The notes beneath the pieces are model-generated. The model was given only the letters and a program-made list of their open reading frames with translations. It was not told the origin of the DNA and did no database searches. 64,000 nucleotides of DNA, from positions 1,240,001 through 1,304,000 of the forward strand of contig NZ_VMSB01000001.1 in assembly GCF_009858245.1 (NCBI RefSeq), in the 5' to 3' direction. This stretch comes from Ornithinibacter aureus. Its GTDB lineage: Bacteria > Actinomycetota > Actinomycetes > Actinomycetales > Dermatophilaceae. This document shows, one piece after another, positions 31,215 through 39,591 of the stretch; position 1 is the stretch's first letter; every line of letters starts with the position of its first letter. The translations under genes and the position numbers were made by a program.

Positions 31215-32174
31215 TCAGCCGAAGCTGTGCCCGGGGATGGTGCCGAGCTTGCCCGCCTGGAAGTCCTCGAACGCCTGCACCAGTTCGGCGCGGGTGTTCA
31301 TGACGAACGGGCCGTAGGCCGCGACGGGCTCACGGATCGGGCGGCCACCCATGATGTAGAGGTCCAGGCTGGGGCTGCGACTCTCCTGCTGCTCGTTCGC
31401 GCCGACCTCGATGACGTCGCCGGCACCGAGCACGACGAGTTGACCCTGGCGGATCGGGCGCCGGTCGGGGCCGACCGTGCCGAGGCCGTTGAGCACGTAC
31501 ACGAGCGCGTTGAACTGCGGGTTCCAGGGCAGGCGCAGCTGGCCGCCGCCCTCGATGGTGGCGTGCACGATCGAGATCGGGGTGTGGGTGATGCCGGGGC
31601 CCTGGTGGCCGTCGACCTCACCGGCGATGACGCGCACGAGGCCGCCACCGTCATGCGTGGACAGCAGGGCCACCTCGCCGCCGCGGATGTCCTGGTAGCG
31701 CGGGTTCGACATCTTCATCGACCCGGGCAGGTTGACCCACAGCTGGAGGCCGTGGAACAGCCCGCCGGACAGCACGAGCGACTCGGGCGGCACCTCGATG
31801 TGCAGCAGGCCCGAGCCCGCCGTCATCCACTGGGTGTCGCCATTGGTGATGGTGCCACCGCCACCGTGGCTGTCCCGGTGCTCGAAGGTGCCGTCGATGA
31901 TGTAGGTGACGGTCTCGAAGCCGCGGTGCGGGTGCCAGGCCGTGCCCTTGGGCTCGCCCGGGGCGTACTCGACCTCACCCATCTGGTCCATGTGGATGAA
32001 CGGGTCGAGCGCCGCCAGGTCAACGCCGGCGAAGGCTCGCCGCACGGGGAACCCCTCGCCCTCGAAGCCGCTCGGCGCGGTGGTGACCGAGCGCACGGGG
32101 CGCGTCACGGCATCCGGCACGGGTTCCGTCACGCGGGGCAGGGTGAGGATGTTCTCGACGGTCACGGCTGGCAT
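31215..32174 (-). CDS. Pirin family protein
   Basis: 319 residues from ATG 32174 with AAGGAGCTGATCACC upstream; the frame beyond this start is non-coding. The cupin metal ligands are visible in AWHPHRGFETVTYIIDG (two His) and GSGLLHIEVPPES (His, Glu), followed by a second cupin domain. Bacterial pirins can act as quercetin 2,3-dioxygenases or as redox-responsive protein partners. The single gene carries an 18-bp operator upstream. Confidence 0.93.
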   Translation of the reverse strand: MPAVTVENILTLPRVTEPVPDAVTRPVRSVTTAPSGFEGEGFPVRRAFAGVDLAALDPFIHMDQMGEVEYAPGEPKGTAWHPHRGFETVTYIIDGTFEHRDSHGGGGTITNGDTQWMTAGSGLLHIEVPPESLVLSGGLFHGLQLWVNLPGSMKMSNPRYQDIRGGEVALLSTHDGGGLVRVIAGEVDGHQGPGITHTPISIVHATIEGGGQLRLPWNPQFNALVYVLNGLGTVGPDRRPIRQGQLVVLGAGDVIEVGANEQQESRSPSLDLYIMGGRPIREPVAAYGPFVMNTRAELVQAFEDFQAGKLGTIPGHSFG

Positions 32175-32404
32175 GGTGATCAGCTCCTTGCGCTTCTGGG
32201 CTCCCCGGTTTCGGAGGGTACTTCCCACAACGCTAGTTGACGTATCAACTATTCCGCTCGTGATATCGCCCTGCATCTGAGCGCGCACGCAGAGGTTCCG
32301 ATCGCGCACCAATTACTGCGTGCGCTCCGACGTGCTGCGTGCCGACCACGCGCCCGCAGCCACACCCCCCCGACAACGATGGCGGATGCCGTGGGGCTGG
32401 GTGG
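32175..32404. other. pirin upstream / mnmA downstream region (no gene)
   Basis: 230 bp without a credible gene. It contains the pirin ribosome-binding site, the inverted repeat at 32234-32251 and an AT-richer stretch around 32230-32310 that probably contains the pirin promoter. It also holds one GGATGCCG octamer near the mnmA end. Confidence 0.6.
32234..32251. promoter_or_regulatory. perfect inverted-repeat operator upstream of pirin
   Basis: TAGTTGACGTATCAACTA: 7-bp arms TAGTTGA/TCAACTA with a 4-nt spacer CGTA, 60 bp upstream of the pirin start. TTGA...TCAA operators of this type are bound by MarR-family regulators. TTGATA on the minus strand within it could be a -35 element. Confidence 0.65.
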
Positions 32405-33493
32405 TCAGGCGCGCCCGGTCTCGCTGATGGTCGCCGACCCGACGACCCGGGTGCCCTCGTAGAGCACGACGGACTGCCCCGGCGCGACACCGCGCACGCG
32501 GCGCTCGAGCACCACCCGAACGGTGGGCGACGGACCGGGAACCACCTCGGCCGTGGCTGGCACCTCCTCGCCGTGCGCCCGCACCTGGGCGCCGAGCGAG
32601 ACCCGCCCGCTGGGGGCAGGGCCGCACCAGCGCACGTGGTCACCGACGATGAGGTCGACCCCGAGCAGGTCGGCCGTGCCGATGACGACCCGGTTGCTCG
32701 GGGCGTCGATCTCGACGACGTAGCGCGGGTCGCCGTCGAGCGCCGACCGGTCGATGCCGAGCCCTCGACGTTGCCCCACGGTGAAGCCGTGCGCCCCGGT
32801 GTGTGACCCGACGACGGCACCCGTGACCGCGTCGACGAGCTCACCCGGCCGCTCCCCCAGCCGCCGGTTCAGCCACCCGCGGGTGTCACCGTCCGGGATG
32901 AAGCAGATGTCGTGGCTGTCCGGCTTCCTGGCCACCGCGAAACCACGCTCGGCAGCCTCGGCCCGCACCTGGGTCTTCGTGGAGTCACCGAGTGGGAAGA
33001 ACGAGCGTGCGAGCTGGTCGGCGTCCAGCACCCCGAGCACGTACGACTGGTCCTTCGCGGCGTCGACCGCCCGGTGCAGCTCGCGGCCCGCCGGCCCGTC
33101 GACGATCTGGGCGTAGTGCCCCGTCGCGACGGCGTCGAACCCCAGGGCCACCGCCTTGTCGAGCAACCCGGCGAACTTGATCCGCTCGTTGCAGCGCAGG
33201 CAGGGGTTGGGCGTGCGCCCGGCCGCGTACTCGGCGGCGAAGTCCTCGACGACGTCGCGCTCGAAGCGGCTCGCGAGGTCCCAGACGTAGAACGGGATAC
33301 CGAGCCGGTCCGCGACGCGACGCGCGTCCCCGGCATCCTCGATGGTGCAGCACCCGCGGGCGGACTCGCGCAGCGTCGCGGCCGAGCGCGAGAGCGCCAG
33401 GTGCACGCCGACGACCTCGTGGCCGGCCTCGATCATGCGTGAGGCGGCGACGGCCGAGTCGACCCCGCCCGACATCGCGGCGACGACCCTCAT
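32405..33493 (-). CDS. mnmA: tRNA-specific 2-thiouridylase
   Basis: 362 residues from ATG 33493; the longer frame runs into the desulfurase gene. The PP-loop [15 protein letters not shown] is at the N-terminus, catalytic Cys residues are in [14 protein letters not shown] and [11 protein letters not shown], and C-terminal beta-barrel segments ([30 protein letters not shown]) are present. It thiolates U34 of Lys, Glu and Gln tRNAs with sulfur from the adjacent cysteine desulfurase; the two genes overlap by one base (TGATG). Confidence 0.97.
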   Translation of the reverse strand: MRVVAAMSGGVDSAVAASRMIEAGHEVVGVHLALSRSAATLRESARGCCTIEDAGDARRVADRLGIPFYVWDLASRFERDVVEDFAAEYAAGRTPNPCLRCNERIKFAGLLDKAVALGFDAVATGHYAQIVDGPAGRELHRAVDAAKDQSYVLGVLDADQLARSFFPLGDSTKTQVRAEAAERGFAVARKPDSHDICFIPDGDTRGWLNRRLGERPGELVDAVTGAVVGSHTGAHGFTVGQRRGLGIDRSALDGDPRYVVEIDAPSNRVVIGTADLLGVDLIVGDHVRWCGPAPSGRVSLGAQVRAHGEEVPATAEVVPGPSPTVRVVLERRVRGVAPGQSVVLYEGTRVVGSATISETGRA

Positions 33494-34671
33494 CAGAGCA
33501 GCCCGCTCGCCCGTCGAGCCCGCTCGACGACACCCGGCAGGGCAGCGAGGAACGCGTCGACGTCGGCCTCGGTCGAGGTGTGACCCAGCGACAGGCGCAG
33601 CGCCCCGCGCGCCTGCGACTCGGTGTGCCCCATGGCGAGCAGCACGTGGCTCGGCTGCGGCACCCCGGCCTGGCAGGCGGACCCCGTGCTGCACTCGACC
33701 CCGGCCGCGTCCAGGAGATAGAGCAGGCTGTCGCCCTCGCACCCGGGGACGAGCACGTGGGCATTCCCCGGCAGGCGCTTGGTCGCGTCGCCGGCCTTCC
33801 AGCAGCCGCTCACGGTGATGCCCAGGCCCAGCCCGAGCGCCCCCTCGATGAGCCGGTCCCGCAGCGCGAGCACGCGCTTGGCCTCGACGTCGCGGTGGGC
33901 GACGGTCTCCTCCAGGGCCACGGCGAACGAGTGGATGCCGGCCGCGTCCAGGGTGCCGCTGCGCACCTGCCGCTCCTGCCCACCACCGTGGGCGATGGGC
34001 ACGAGCGGGGCGTCACGCCGCGCCAGCAGGGCCCCGACCCCGACGGGCCCGCCGAGCTTGTGGGCGCTGACGGTCATCAGGTCGGCGCCGCTGTCGTCGA
34101 AGCGGACGGGCAGGTGGGCGATCGCCTGCACGGCGTCGGTGTGGAAGGGCACCCCGTGCTCGCGGGCGACCGCGGCGAGCTCGGCCACCGGCTGGATGGT
34201 GCCGACCTCGTTGTTGGCCCACATCACGCTCGCGACGGCCACGCCGCCCGGCGCCAGGGCCTCGCGCAGGGTGTCGGGGGCGAGGTGGCCGCAGCGGTCG
34301 GGTTCCAGCCAGGTCACGGCGACCCCGCGGGAGCCCTCGAGGTACTCGACGGGGTCGAGCACCGCGTGGTGCTCGATGGCGCTGGTCACGACGCCGTTGA
34401 CTGAAGGGTCCTGCGCCCGGCGGGCCAGCCACGTGCCCTTGACGGCGAGGTTGTCGGCCTCGGTGCCCCCCGAGGTGAAGACCACCTCCGACGGCCGGGC
34501 TCCGAGGGCCGCCCCGATGCGCTCGCGGGCCTCCTCGACGACGGCCCTGGCGGCCCGACCGGAGGTGTGCAGCGACGACGGGTTGCCCACCTGGCGCGAG
34601 ACCTCGAGCAGGGCGTCGACCGCGGCGGGCAGCATGGGTGTCGTCGCCGCATGGTCGAGGTAGTGGCTCAC
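33493..34671 (-). CDS. Cysteine desulfurase (IscS/NifS-like)
   Basis: 392 residues from GTG 34671 ([13 protein letters not shown]), chosen because the family starts here and TAGAAT lies 8 nt upstream as a leaderless promoter. PLP lysine is in [18 protein letters not shown], with EHHAVLDPV and [15 protein letters not shown]. The active-site loop Cys is in [22 protein letters not shown]. It provides persulfide sulfur for MnmA (next gene) and perhaps Fe-S assembly. The pairing matches Rv3025c-Rv3024c in M. tuberculosis. Confidence 0.96.
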   Translation of the reverse strand: MSHYLDHAATTPMLPAAVDALLEVSRQVGNPSSLHTSGRAARAVVEEARERIGAALGARPSEVVFTSGGTEADNLAVKGTWLARRAQDPSVNGVVTSAIEHHAVLDPVEYLEGSRGVAVTWLEPDRCGHLAPDTLREALAPGGVAVASVMWANNEVGTIQPVAELAAVAREHGVPFHTDAVQAIAHLPVRFDDSGADLMTVSAHKLGGPVGVGALLARRDAPLVPIAHGGGQERQVRSGTLDAAGIHSFAVALEETVAHRDVEAKRVLALRDRLIEGALGLGLGITVSGCWKAGDATKRLPGNAHVLVPGCEGDSLLYLLDAAGVECSTGSACQAGVPQPSHVLLAMGHTESQARGALRLSLGHTSTEADVDAFLAALPGVVERARRASGLL

Positions 34672-34817
34672 AACGGGCGATTCTACGTTTCGCGCCCGGC
34701 AGCGAACTCCCTGACCGCACGGCATCGGCGGCGGCGGCATCAGGCGATGCGCAGCGCCTCGGAATCCGCTCCGGCGAACACCCCCCGGCGCCGGGTGGCG
34801 CCGCCGACGCAGATCCT

Positions 34818-34874
34818 TGCTCCCCTTGCGCGCTCCTGCTCCCGATGTGCGCTCTTGCTCCTGGTGCGCGCTGC
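34818..34874. repeat. 19-bp tandem repeat, three degenerate units
   Basis: Units at 34818-34836, 34837-34855 and 34856-34874 share TGCTCC, then TG, then GCGCTC-like blocks (for example TGCTCCTGGTGCGCGCTGC). They differ at several positions, so the array is old. There is no coding explanation. Confidence 0.7.
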
Positions 34875-34939
34875 TGCAAGGGCGCACATCCGGAGTACCG
34901 ATCTGCGACGGGAGCAAGGCCCCGCCATCCGGGAACGCC

Positions 34940-34968
34940 GAAGGGGCGACCGATTCGGTCGCCCCTTC
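34940..34968 (-). terminator. hairpin terminator after etfA
   Basis: GAAGGGGCGACC (34940-34951) pairs with GGTCGCCCCTTC (34957-34968) around GATTC, 50 bp past the etfA stop on the minus strand. Confidence 0.75.
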
Positions 34969-35017
34969 ATCGTCCGCTCGCGCGGCAGACCGCCTCGTGA
35001 GCGGTGGTTTCGTGGTG

Positions 35018-35974
35018 TCAGCCCTTGCGCTTCTTGACCTCGGCCGTGGCCTGGGGCAGCACCGAGAACAGGTCGCCGACGACGCCGAAGTCGACGAGCT
35101 CGAAGATCGGCGCCTCCTCGTCCTTGTTGATGGCGATGATCGTCTTCGACGTCTGCATGCCGGCGCGGTGCTGGATCGCACCCGAGATGCCGGCGGCGAC
35201 GTAGAGCTGCGGCGAGACCTGCTTGCCGGTCTGGCCGACCTGGTGGGCGTGCGGGTACCAGCCGGCGTCGACGGCTGCCCGGCTCGCACCGACGGCAGCG
35301 CCGAGGCTGTCGGCGAACTCCTCGACGGGCGAGAAGTCACCGCCGGTGCCGCGGCCACCGGAAACCACGATGGCGGCCTCGGTGAGCTCGGGACGGCCGG
35401 TGGCCTTCTTGGGCTGGCTGTCGGTGACGCGCGCGGCCTTGGCGGCGTCGCTGACCGTGACTGCGAACGCCTCGACGACACCGGGGGCCGGGGAGGCCTC
35501 CAGCGGAACCGAGTTCGGCTTCACGGCGATGATCGGCGTGCCGGTGGTGACCTTGGCGGTGACGGTGTACGAGCCCGCGAGCACGGACTGGGTCGTCTCG
35601 ATGCCGTCAGCCCCCGCGCGCACGTCGACGGCGTCGGTGATGAGGCCGGACGACGTCTTGATCGCCAGACGCGCGGCGATCTCCTTGCCGGCTGCGTTGC
35701 TCGGGATGATGACGGCCGCCGGGGTGACCTTCTCCACGAGCGCCGCGAGGATCTCGGCCTGCGGTGCCACGAGGAAGCCCGCGGCGTCGGCGTCGTCGAC
35801 GACGTACACCTTGTGCGCGCCGTACTTGGCGAGCGTGACCTGGGCGCGGTCGGCGCCGGGGCCGATGTGGACGGCGGAGGGCTCGCCGAGGCGGCGGGCG
35901 ATCGTCAGCAGCTCAGCGGTCGCCTTGCGCAGGCGGCCGTCGGCGTGGTCGACGAGAACGAGTACTTCAGCCAT
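35018..35974 (-). CDS. etfA: Electron transfer flavoprotein alpha subunit
   Basis: 318 residues. The C-terminal FAD-binding signature is complete: [20 protein letters not shown], then [31 protein letters not shown]. The N-terminal part ([20 protein letters not shown]) is the alternating alpha/beta ETF domain. With EtfB it moves electrons from acyl-CoA dehydrogenases to the quinone pool. It follows etfB by 34 bp. Confidence 0.97.
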   Translation of the reverse strand: MAEVLVLVDHADGRLRKATAELLTIARRLGEPSAVHIGPGADRAQVTLAKYGAHKVYVVDDADAAGFLVAPQAEILAALVEKVTPAAVIIPSNAAGKEIAARLAIKTSSGLITDAVDVRAGADGIETTQSVLAGSYTVTAKVTTGTPIIAVKPNSVPLEASPAPGVVEAFAVTVSDAAKAARVTDSQPKKATGRPELTEAAIVVSGGRGTGGDFSPVEEFADSLGAAVGASRAAVDAGWYPHAHQVGQTGKQVSPQLYVAAGISGAIQHRAGMQTSKTIIAINKDEEAPIFELVDFGVVGDLFSVLPQATAEVKKRKG

Positions 35975-36008
35975 GGGGGTGTCCTACCTTGTCTGGTCGT
36001 CGGCCGGG

Positions 36009-36800
36009 TCAGAGGAACTTCTGGCCGGCGAGGAACTCCGCCAGCTGGGTGCCGCCGTCGCCACCGTCGGTGACGATCTGGCCCTGGGCGCGCGGCGGAC
36101 GCTTGGCGAACGACACGACGGTCGTCCACGCGGCATCCAGACCGACGAGCGAGGGGTCGATGCCGAGGTCGGCCAGGCCCCACTGCTCCACGGGCTTCTT
36201 CTTGGCCGCCATGATCCCCTTGAACGAGGGGTAGCGCGGCTCGTTGATCTGGTCGGTGACCGAGACCAGGGCCGGCAGGCTCGCGACGATCGTCTCGGAT
36301 GCCGTGTCGCCGTCGCGCCGGATGGTCACCGTGCCGTCGGCGATGGTGAGCTCGGAGGCGAAGGTGACCTGGGGCAGGCCGAGGCGCTCGGCGAGCATCG
36401 CCGGAACGACGCCCATGACCCCGTCGGTGGAGGCCATGCCGGTCAGCACGAGCTCGGGGGAACCACCGGTGGCCTTCTTCACGGCCTCGGCGAGCACCAG
36501 CGAGGTGGCGGCCGCGTCGGAGCCGTGGATGGCGTCGTCACTGACGTGGATGCCCGCGTGGGCCCCCATCTGCAGCGCCTTCTTGATCGCGTCGGCGGCT
36601 CCGGCGGGGCCCACCGTCAGCACGGTGACCTCACCCTCGCCGGCGGCCTCGACCAGCTTGAGGGCCTCTTCGACGGCGTACTCGTCGAGCTCGGAGAGCA
36701 GGCCGTCGACGCCTTCGCGGTCAATGGTGCTGTCGGATTCACGGAAGGTGCGCTCGGACTGTGCGTCCGGCACGTGCTTGACGCAGACGACGATGTTCAT
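36009..36800 (-). CDS. etfB: Electron transfer flavoprotein beta subunit
   Basis: 263 residues starting MNIVVCVKHVPDAQSERTF. It has the ETF-beta signature VEEALKLVEAAGEGEVTVLTVGP and the later segment PALVSVTDQINEPRYPSFKGIMAAKKKP. It binds AMP and docks dehydrogenases. First gene of the etfBA operon, with GAGGACGAGGC before the ATG and a candidate TetR-type operator 112 bp upstream. Confidence 0.97.
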   Translation of the reverse strand: MNIVVCVKHVPDAQSERTFRESDSTIDREGVDGLLSELDEYAVEEALKLVEAAGEGEVTVLTVGPAGAADAIKKALQMGAHAGIHVSDDAIHGSDAAATSLVLAEAVKKATGGSPELVLTGMASTDGVMGVVPAMLAERLGLPQVTFASELTIADGTVTIRRDGDTASETIVASLPALVSVTDQINEPRYPSFKGIMAAKKKPVEQWGLADLGIDPSLVGLDAAWTTVVSFAKRPPRAQGQIVTDGGDGGTQLAEFLAGQKFL

Positions 36801-36912
36801 GCGTGCCTCGTCCTCATCTCTTACTGGGGGCTTGGGTCAGCCGATGGGCTGGCGTCAACAGGTGACAGGAGCCCGCGCGCTCGGCTCGGGCGTGGCGTCG
36901 ATTCTCTCAGGC

Positions 36913-36930
36913 GGTGAGCGCTTGTTCACC
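36913..36930. promoter_or_regulatory. candidate operator upstream of etfB
   Basis: GGTGAGCGCTTGTTCACC, an 18-bp interrupted palindrome with 5-bp perfect outer arms (GGTGA/TCACC), in the gap between etfB and the divergent DUF2254 gene. TetR-family regulators of fatty-acid breakdown use sites of this size and style. Confidence 0.4.
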
Positions 36931-37017
36931 ATCGCCTCAGCGTGATGCCCGCCACCCCGGCGTCCGAGCGGTCCGCTCCCGTGTGTTCTGGCCAGCTTCG
37001 GTGGCAGGATCGCGCAG

Positions 37018-38283
37018 GTGACCAGAGGCGAGCGCGCAGGCACGGTCCGACGCACGGTCGGGCCGGTCGGCGACCCCGAGACGATCGGCTGGTGGGAGCG
37101 ACTCTGGGGCCCCTTCTGGGTGCTGCCGTCGACGATCTGCGCCCTTGCGGTCGTGGCGGGCCTGGTCCTGCCCCGCATCGACGAGGCGCTCACCGACGAC
37201 CTGCCCTATCTCTTCGGCGGCGGCGCCGAGTCCGCTCGAAGCCTACTGAGCACCATCGCGAGCGCGATGATCTCGGTCACCGGGCTCGTCTTCTCGATCA
37301 CCATGGTCGTCATGCAGCTGGCGAGCAGCCAGTTCACCCCGCGCCTGCTCGGCAGCTTCCTCGGCAGCCGCATCACCCAGGTGACCCTGGGCGTCTTCAC
37401 GTCGTCCTTCGTGTTCGCTCTCATCGTGCTGCGCGACGTGCGTGGCGGTGCCACCCCGTTCGTTCCCCAGCTCTCGGTGACGGTGGCCTTCCTGCTCGTG
37501 CTGGCCAGCGTGGCGTTGTTCTTCGCCTTCATCCACCACATCACCGTGTCGATCCAGGTGTCCCAGGTCATCGACCGGATCGCGAACCAGACCGTCCAGA
37601 CCCTGCAGCAGGGGGATGACGAGTGGGGCGACACCTCGGCCGGGTCGCCGTCCTGGTCCCAGGCGACGGGCCCCACGGTCACCGTGTCGACGGGCTCGGG
37701 CCATGGCGTCCTGCAGCGCGTGCGCTACACCGACCTCGTGGAGACCGCGGAACGGGCTGGGGTCGTCGTCGAGCTGCGGACGCGGGTCGGCGAGGTCCGC
37801 CACCAGGGTCAGGTGCTCGCGGTCGTGCACGGGGCCCTCGCGGGTGATGACGTCATCGAGCAGGTGCGGGGGTCCTTCGGGCTGGGCAAGGAACGCTCGA
37901 TGCCGCAGGACCCCGAGTTCGGTGTGCGCCAACTGGTCGACATCGCCGAACGAGCCCTCTCCCCCGGCATCAACGACCCCACCACGGCGGTCCAGGTGCT
38001 CGACGAGCTCCACCGGATCCTGCGGGTCGCGGGCGCCCGGGCCGACCGCTCGCCCCACCTCGTCGACGCCTCGGGCACGGTGCGCGTGGTCGACGCGCCG
38101 ACGACCTTCACCCGGCTGCTCGACCTCTCGCTCGACGAGATCGCCCACTACGGCAAGGACTCGCTCCAGGTGCCCCGGCGAATCGTGGCACTGCTCGACG
38201 ACCTCGAGGGCAGTGTGCGCGACGAGCACGTGGCCGCCGTCACCGCCCGGCGAACCGCGCTCCACGACGCCCTCGGCGCCTGA
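37018..38283 (+). CDS. DUF2254 family membrane protein
   Basis: 421 residues from GTG 37018. Four membrane segments occupy about 35-200: FWVLPSTICALAVVAGLVLP, SMISVTGLVFSITMVVMQLA-like, ITQVTLGVFTSSFVFALIVL and LSVTVAFLLVLASVALFFAF. A soluble C-terminal domain contains VRQLVDIAERALSPGINDPTTA, a hallmark of DUF2254 (predicted membrane proteins of unknown function). A lone gene, divergent from etfBA. Confidence 0.87.
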   Translation: MTRGERAGTVRRTVGPVGDPETIGWWERLWGPFWVLPSTICALAVVAGLVLPRIDEALTDDLPYLFGGGAESARSLLSTIASAMISVTGLVFSITMVVMQLASSQFTPRLLGSFLGSRITQVTLGVFTSSFVFALIVLRDVRGGATPFVPQLSVTVAFLLVLASVALFFAFIHHITVSIQVSQVIDRIANQTVQTLQQGDDEWGDTSAGSPSWSQATGPTVTVSTGSGHGVLQRVRYTDLVETAERAGVVVELRTRVGEVRHQGQVLAVVHGALAGDDVIEQVRGSFGLGKERSMPQDPEFGVRQLVDIAERALSPGINDPTTAVQVLDELHRILRVAGARADRSPHLVDASGTVRVVDAPTTFTRLLDLSLDEIAHYGKDSLQVPRRIVALLDDLEGSVRDEHVAAVTARRTALHDALGA

Positions 38284-38307
38284 CTCGCCGAGGCAGCCGC
38301 CGACCGG

Positions 38308-39087
38308 TCAGGCGCCCTCGAAGGGGGCCGGGCCGCGGCCCTTCTCGACGAAGTGGCGCATGCCGATCGCCCGGTCCTTGGTCGCGAACAGCGCGGAGAA
38401 CAGCATCCGCTCGATCTCCAGGCCGCTGTCGAGGTCGACCTCGAGCCCGCGGTCGATGGCCTCCTTGGCGGCGCGCAGGGCGTACGCGGGGCCGCCGACG
38501 TAGCGCGCCATCATGCTCCGCGCGCTCTCGTAGACCTCGGATGCCGGGACCACGGAGTCGACGAGGCCGATCGCCAGCGCTTCGGGCGCCTTGACGAACC
38601 GGCCGGAGAAGACGAGGTCCTTGGCACGCGACGGGCCGACGAGCCGGGCCAGGCGCTGGGTGCCGCCGGCACCGGGGATGATCCCGAGCGAGACCTCGGG
38701 CTGCCCGAGCACGGCGTCGTCGGCGGCGATGCGGAAGTCGCACGCGAGCGCCACCTCGCACCCGCCGCCCAGCGCGTACCCCGTGATGGCGGCCACGGTG
38801 GGCTTGGGAAGCTGGGCCAGCGACCGGGTGAAGTCCTGGAGCAGGGCCGAGTGGTCGACCATGTCGGTGTACGACATGGTCTCCATCTCCTTGATGTCCG
38901 CACCGGCGGCGAACACCTTCTCGCCGCCCCACACGATGACCGCGGCGACGTCCTTGCGCTGAGCTGCCTCACGGCACGCGGCGATGAGCCCGTGCTGGAT
39001 CTCGGCGTTGAGCGCGTTCATCGGCGCTCGGTCCAGACGGATCGTGCCGATGCCGTCCTCGACCTCGAGGCGGACGAGGTCGGTCAC
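38308..39087 (-). CDS. Enoyl-CoA hydratase
   Basis: 259 residues from GTG 39087, which overlaps the YbjN-like stop (GTGA); the longer frame is shadow. The crotonase oxyanion segments are FAAGADIKEM (about 61-70) and ITGYALGGGCEVALACDF. The catalytic Glu positions fall in QPEVSLGIIPGAGGTQRLAR (E in PEVSLGI and the second GAGG region), as in genuine hydratases such as EchA8. It hydrates trans-2-enoyl-CoA in beta-oxidation. Confidence 0.94.
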   Translation of the reverse strand: MTDLVRLEVEDGIGTIRLDRAPMNALNAEIQHGLIAACREAAQRKDVAAVIVWGGEKVFAAGADIKEMETMSYTDMVDHSALLQDFTRSLAQLPKPTVAAITGYALGGGCEVALACDFRIAADDAVLGQPEVSLGIIPGAGGTQRLARLVGPSRAKDLVFSGRFVKAPEALAIGLVDSVVPASEVYESARSMMARYVGGPAYALRAAKEAIDRGLEVDLDSGLEIERMLFSALFATKDRAIGMRHFVEKGRGPAPFEGA

Positions 39088-39557
39088 GACGGGCTCCCGG
39101 CATCCGTCTCGGGTGCGTTGGGGTCGATGCCGAGCAGGCGCTGGTGCCAGATGTGCACCCCGGAGAGGATGACCTGGATCGAGACCTGGATGAGCGAGGA
39201 GACGTCGGCACCCGGGGTGGCGAGGTGCTCGCTGGTGACGACGAGGGTGGAGCCGGCCACGCCGCTCTTGAGGCAGTTCATGTTGAGGTTGAGCTCGTTG
39301 CACGTCTCGTGCAGCTTCAGGCGGTCGCCGAGCATCTCCTCCTGGATCTGCCACTGGCCGAAGACGCGCATGATCTCGACCTCACCCTCGGTGCAGCGGA
39401 TGAACAGCTGCTGCTCGTTGACGGTGAAGGCGACGTCGCCGTCGGTGTCGAGGTTGGGCGCCAGGCCCAGGTCGACGAGGATGTCGAGGACCCGACCGCG
39501 CAGGGGGTGCTCGTCGGCGGGCGGCGGGAAGTTGGGCAGCGACGTGGGATCGGTCAT
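39084..39557 (-). CDS. YbjN domain-containing protein
   Basis: 157 residues from ATG 39557; TACGGT lies 6 nt upstream, a leaderless pattern, and only 34 bp separate it from the divergent glgX start. DGDVAFTVNEQQLFIRCTEG, CNELNLNMNCLKSG and HLATPGADVSSLIQVSIQVI place it in the YbjN family, a type III secretion chaperone-like fold of unclear function. It is coupled to the enoyl-CoA hydratase by GTGA. Confidence 0.82.
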   Translation of the reverse strand: MTDPTSLPNFPPPADEHPLRGRVLDILVDLGLAPNLDTDGDVAFTVNEQQLFIRCTEGEVEIMRVFGQWQIQEEMLGDRLKLHETCNELNLNMNCLKSGVAGSTLVVTSEHLATPGADVSSLIQVSIQVILSGVHIWHQRLLGIDPNAPETDAGSPS

Positions 39558-39591
39558 GGGTCCACCGTAACGACTCATTAGGCTCCCCTCC

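Larger units (their letters stand above)
34672..35017. other. intergenic region between cysteine desulfurase and etfA (no gene)
   Basis: 346 bp in which the overlapping frames are Arg/Ser-rich and none looks coding. It holds the desulfurase promoter box next to its start, a GGCGCC-rich small hairpin near 34790, three 19-bp tandem units (34818-34874) and the etfA terminator hairpin (34940-34968). Confidence 0.6.
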
